Assembly (NCBI GenBank): GCA_004292595.1
Contig: RDXM01000113.1
Coordinates: 1 to 35,307, forward strand
Direction of reading: 5' to 3'
DNA: 35,307 nucleotides
From: Candidatus Kapaibacterium sp.
Lineage (GTDB): Bacteria > Bacteroidota > Ignavibacteria > Kapaibacteriales > UBA4661
This document shows positions 34,012 through 35,307 of the stretch, piece by piece. Both the position numbers and the translations under genes were made by a program. A model generated the notes under the pieces. It saw only the letters and a list, made by a program, of their open reading frames with translations, had not been told where the DNA came from and did not search any database. Each line of letters opens with the position of its first letter. Positions within the stretch are counted from its first letter, which is position 1.

Positions 34012-34623
34012 ATGTTCATTCTCACTACCACCGTCGTCGCGCTTTTTCTTGCGTGGCAAACATACATGACCATTATGGCAAACAGCACCGAACAACAGCA
34101 ATACCGCGTTCTGGATGGGCGTGATAACGGATTTGAAATACGTTTTTATCCACCCGCACACCGCGCCAATGTGCAGGTAATGAGCCGCGAAGGAGATTAC
34201 GATTTTATGCGCAATCGCGGCTTCCGAGAGCTTGGCGGCTACATTTTCGGCAATAATGAACGCCGCGAGCAGATTGCCATGACTGCGCCTGTTGTGATGA
34301 CCGTCGGAGCAAGTGATAGCGGGCTTTCTGGCACGATGGCGTTTACGATGCCGCAGAATTTTTCGATGCAATCGCGCCCGCGCCCGAACTCAGAGTTTAT
34401 CGCCTTTACCACCACCGAGCCGATGTATGTGGCAGTCCTCAGCGTAAGCGGCTTTCCGCAGCTTGCGGACATGAACAAGCTCCGAGACCGCTTGTTTGCT
34501 CTCTTGCAGGCACAAGGTGTGCAGCACGACGGCAATGCAGAATACTTGTACTACAATCCGCCGACGCAAATGCTTGGTCGCCGGAACGAAGTATTGGTAC
34601 GCCTTGTGGGATTCACAGAGTAA
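34012..34623 (+). CDS. SOUL haem-binding-family protein, membrane-anchored
   Basis: 203 residues. The N-terminal hydrophobic segment (MFILTTTVVALFLAW) is a signal anchor, followed by the SOUL domain: YRVLDGRDNGFEIRFYPP, then RELGGYIFGNNERREQIAMTAPV, the typical block in which I-x-M-T-x-P is nearly invariant, and a C-terminal strand EVLVRLVGF. SOUL/HBP proteins bind haem or other hydrophobic ligands; the bacterial roles are poorly known. It faces the periplasm if the anchor holds. The next small exported protein starts 30 bp later on the same strand, so the two are probably cotranscribed. Confidence 0.9.
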   Translation: MFILTTTVVALFLAWQTYMTIMANSTEQQQYRVLDGRDNGFEIRFYPPAHRANVQVMSREGDYDFMRNRGFRELGGYIFGNNERREQIAMTAPVVMTVGASDSGLSGTMAFTMPQNFSMQSRPRPNSEFIAFTTTEPMYVAVLSVSGFPQLADMNKLRDRLFALLQAQGVQHDGNAEYLYYNPPTQMLGRRNEVLVRLVGFTE

Positions 34624-34653
34624 TTTGTACACTATCTTTCCTTTTTGAACATC

Positions 34654-35109
34654 ATGCTCCTTTTTACCCTCGCCCTTGTTGCCATGAGCTTTTCAGCCAT
34701 CACAGCCGATTTTTCGCTTGCTGACCAATTCGAGATACAGCAAAATGTTGAGTTCAAAGGAAAGCAAACAATCGTGATGATTGGCGACCGTGCGGGGCTG
34801 CAAGAAATGCCACGTTGGGAAGAATCGCTGAAGAAGCAATTACCTTCAGAGCCTCTTCACATCGTGCGTGTGGCGTATTTCAAAGGAATGCCATTTTTTG
34901 TGCCGAAAAGCTGGGCGCGGGATGAAGTGAAATCTACATACGCCAAAGCTCCCGTTTTATGCGATTGGGACGGTATTATGGGCGACAAATACGGCTACAA
35001 AGAAGGTTTTGCGGCACTCTTCGTGGATGCTTCAGGGCAAGTGCGGGCGCGGGTTGCGGGTGAATGTGCTGAAGGGCGCGTAAAATCATTTGTTCAGGGG
35101 ATTCGATAG
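34654..35109 (+). CDS. Small exported protein, thioredoxin-fold-like
   Basis: 151 residues with an N-terminal hydrophobic signal segment (MLLFTLALVAMSFSAITA). The rest reads like a thioredoxin or YtfJ-type domain: a strand QTIVMIGDR, a helix, VRVAYFKG, then DWDGIMGDKYGYKEGFAALFVDASGQVRARVAGE, the usual late strands. No CxxC or peroxidatic Cys motif is present, so redox catalysis is unlikely; cysteines are sparse (VLCDW, GECAEG). The ATG at 34654 is preferred to a TTG three codons upstream. Probably cotranscribed with the SOUL gene. Confidence 0.78.
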   Translation: MLLFTLALVAMSFSAITADFSLADQFEIQQNVEFKGKQTIVMIGDRAGLQEMPRWEESLKKQLPSEPLHIVRVAYFKGMPFFVPKSWARDEVKSTYAKAPVLCDWDGIMGDKYGYKEGFAALFVDASGQVRARVAGECAEGRVKSFVQGIR

Positions 35110-35167
35110 TATGCAGACCAAGTGGAAATGCAGTTCAAAACCAGGTATTTTGGAGAAAAAATATTGA

Positions 35168-35192
35168 GTGGCACAGACATTCTTGTCTGTGA
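35168..35192. repeat. Solo arm of the 111-229 element
   Basis: GTGGCACAGACATTCTTGTC and the next five bases match the right inner arm of the 111-229 element at 23 of 25 positions. The segment is itself a hairpin (CACAGAC, six-base loop, GTCTGTG). No terminal GGACTTTCGCAAA repeat is seen beside it, so it is a fragment or a related dispersed palindrome. Confidence 0.6.
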
Positions 35193-35257
35193 ATATCGCC
35201 TAGAGTCCGCACTAATACCGTTTCGATTGTAAAATGAATAGTTTCAATTCTCCGAAA

Positions 35258-35277
35258 CAAGGCAGCATGCTGCCTTG
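35258..35277. repeat. Palindromic repeat, CAAGGCAGC family, copy 2
   Basis: A perfect 20-bp palindrome CAAGGCAGCATGCTGCCTTG. It shares nine bases of each arm with the copy at 15029-15057, which differs only in the centre and in longer arms. The 198 bp after the last gene hold this repeat and the solo arm and nothing else that I can identify. Confidence 0.65.
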
Positions 35278-35307
35278 CTCAAATCAAAGTATTCAAAATA
35301 CAGTCAA

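Noticed and set aside
1-35307. CRISPR arrays, tRNA or rRNA genes
   Set aside because: No regularly spaced direct repeats, cloverleaf-like segments with CCA-type ends, or rRNA core sequences were seen on reading both strands.

Overview
The window carries 25 supportable protein genes, no recognisable rRNA, tRNA or CRISPR array, and several palindromic or MITE-like intergenic repeats. MurA, a membrane-anchored parvulin chaperone, a lipoprotein and an HAE1-type RND pump point to a Gram-negative bacterium. Shine-Dalgarno sites are inconsistent. Hybrid kinases with the receiver at the N-terminus, plus SOUL and sterol-desaturase-like proteins, would fit the Bacteroidota/Chlorobi (FCB) neighbourhood. 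That placement is a weak inference and no marker settles it.

Layout: (a) 1-235, a MITE-like palindrome, then an extended-SDR sugar-nucleotide epimerase/dehydratase on the minus strand. (b) 1409-7845, a minus-strand type I restriction-modification operon hsdM-hsdS-hsdR followed by a YgjP-type metallopeptidase whose start overlaps the hsdR stop. HsdS is half-size with a single target-recognition domain. By eye the block is richer in G and C than its surroundings. (c) 7902-9719, an MsbA-like ABC exporter. (d) 10139-15006, plus strand: PpiD/SurA-like isomerase, a large protein with a cysteine-less SWIM-like N-terminus, and a single-domain rhodanese. (e) 15096-19241, minus strand: an unrecognised helical protein, a lipoprotein, a solitary PemK/MazF-fold protein lacking the usual catalytic residues, MurA and a PAP2 phosphatase.

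(f) 19294-27665, a minus-strand signalling cluster of five genes: a methyl-accepting chemotaxis protein, three paralogous receiver-HisKA-HATPase proteins (receiver first) and a TPR-transmembrane histidine kinase. No CheA, CheW or output-domain regulator is seen, and repeat elements separate several of the genes. This is the most system-like part of the window: a membrane sensor, several kinases sharing the same H-box and ATP-lid sequences, and several receivers that could exchange phosphoryl groups.

(g) 27815-35307: a double-hotdog MaoC-like hydratase, a divergent RND efflux pump with no membrane-fusion or outer-membrane partner in view, a convergent fatty-acid-hydroxylase/sterol-desaturase-family protein, a MarR-family regulator with two 26-bp direct repeats upstream (candidate operators), a SOUL haem-binding-family protein, a small exported thioredoxin-fold-like protein, and a terminal stretch repeating two palindromic motifs seen earlier in the window.
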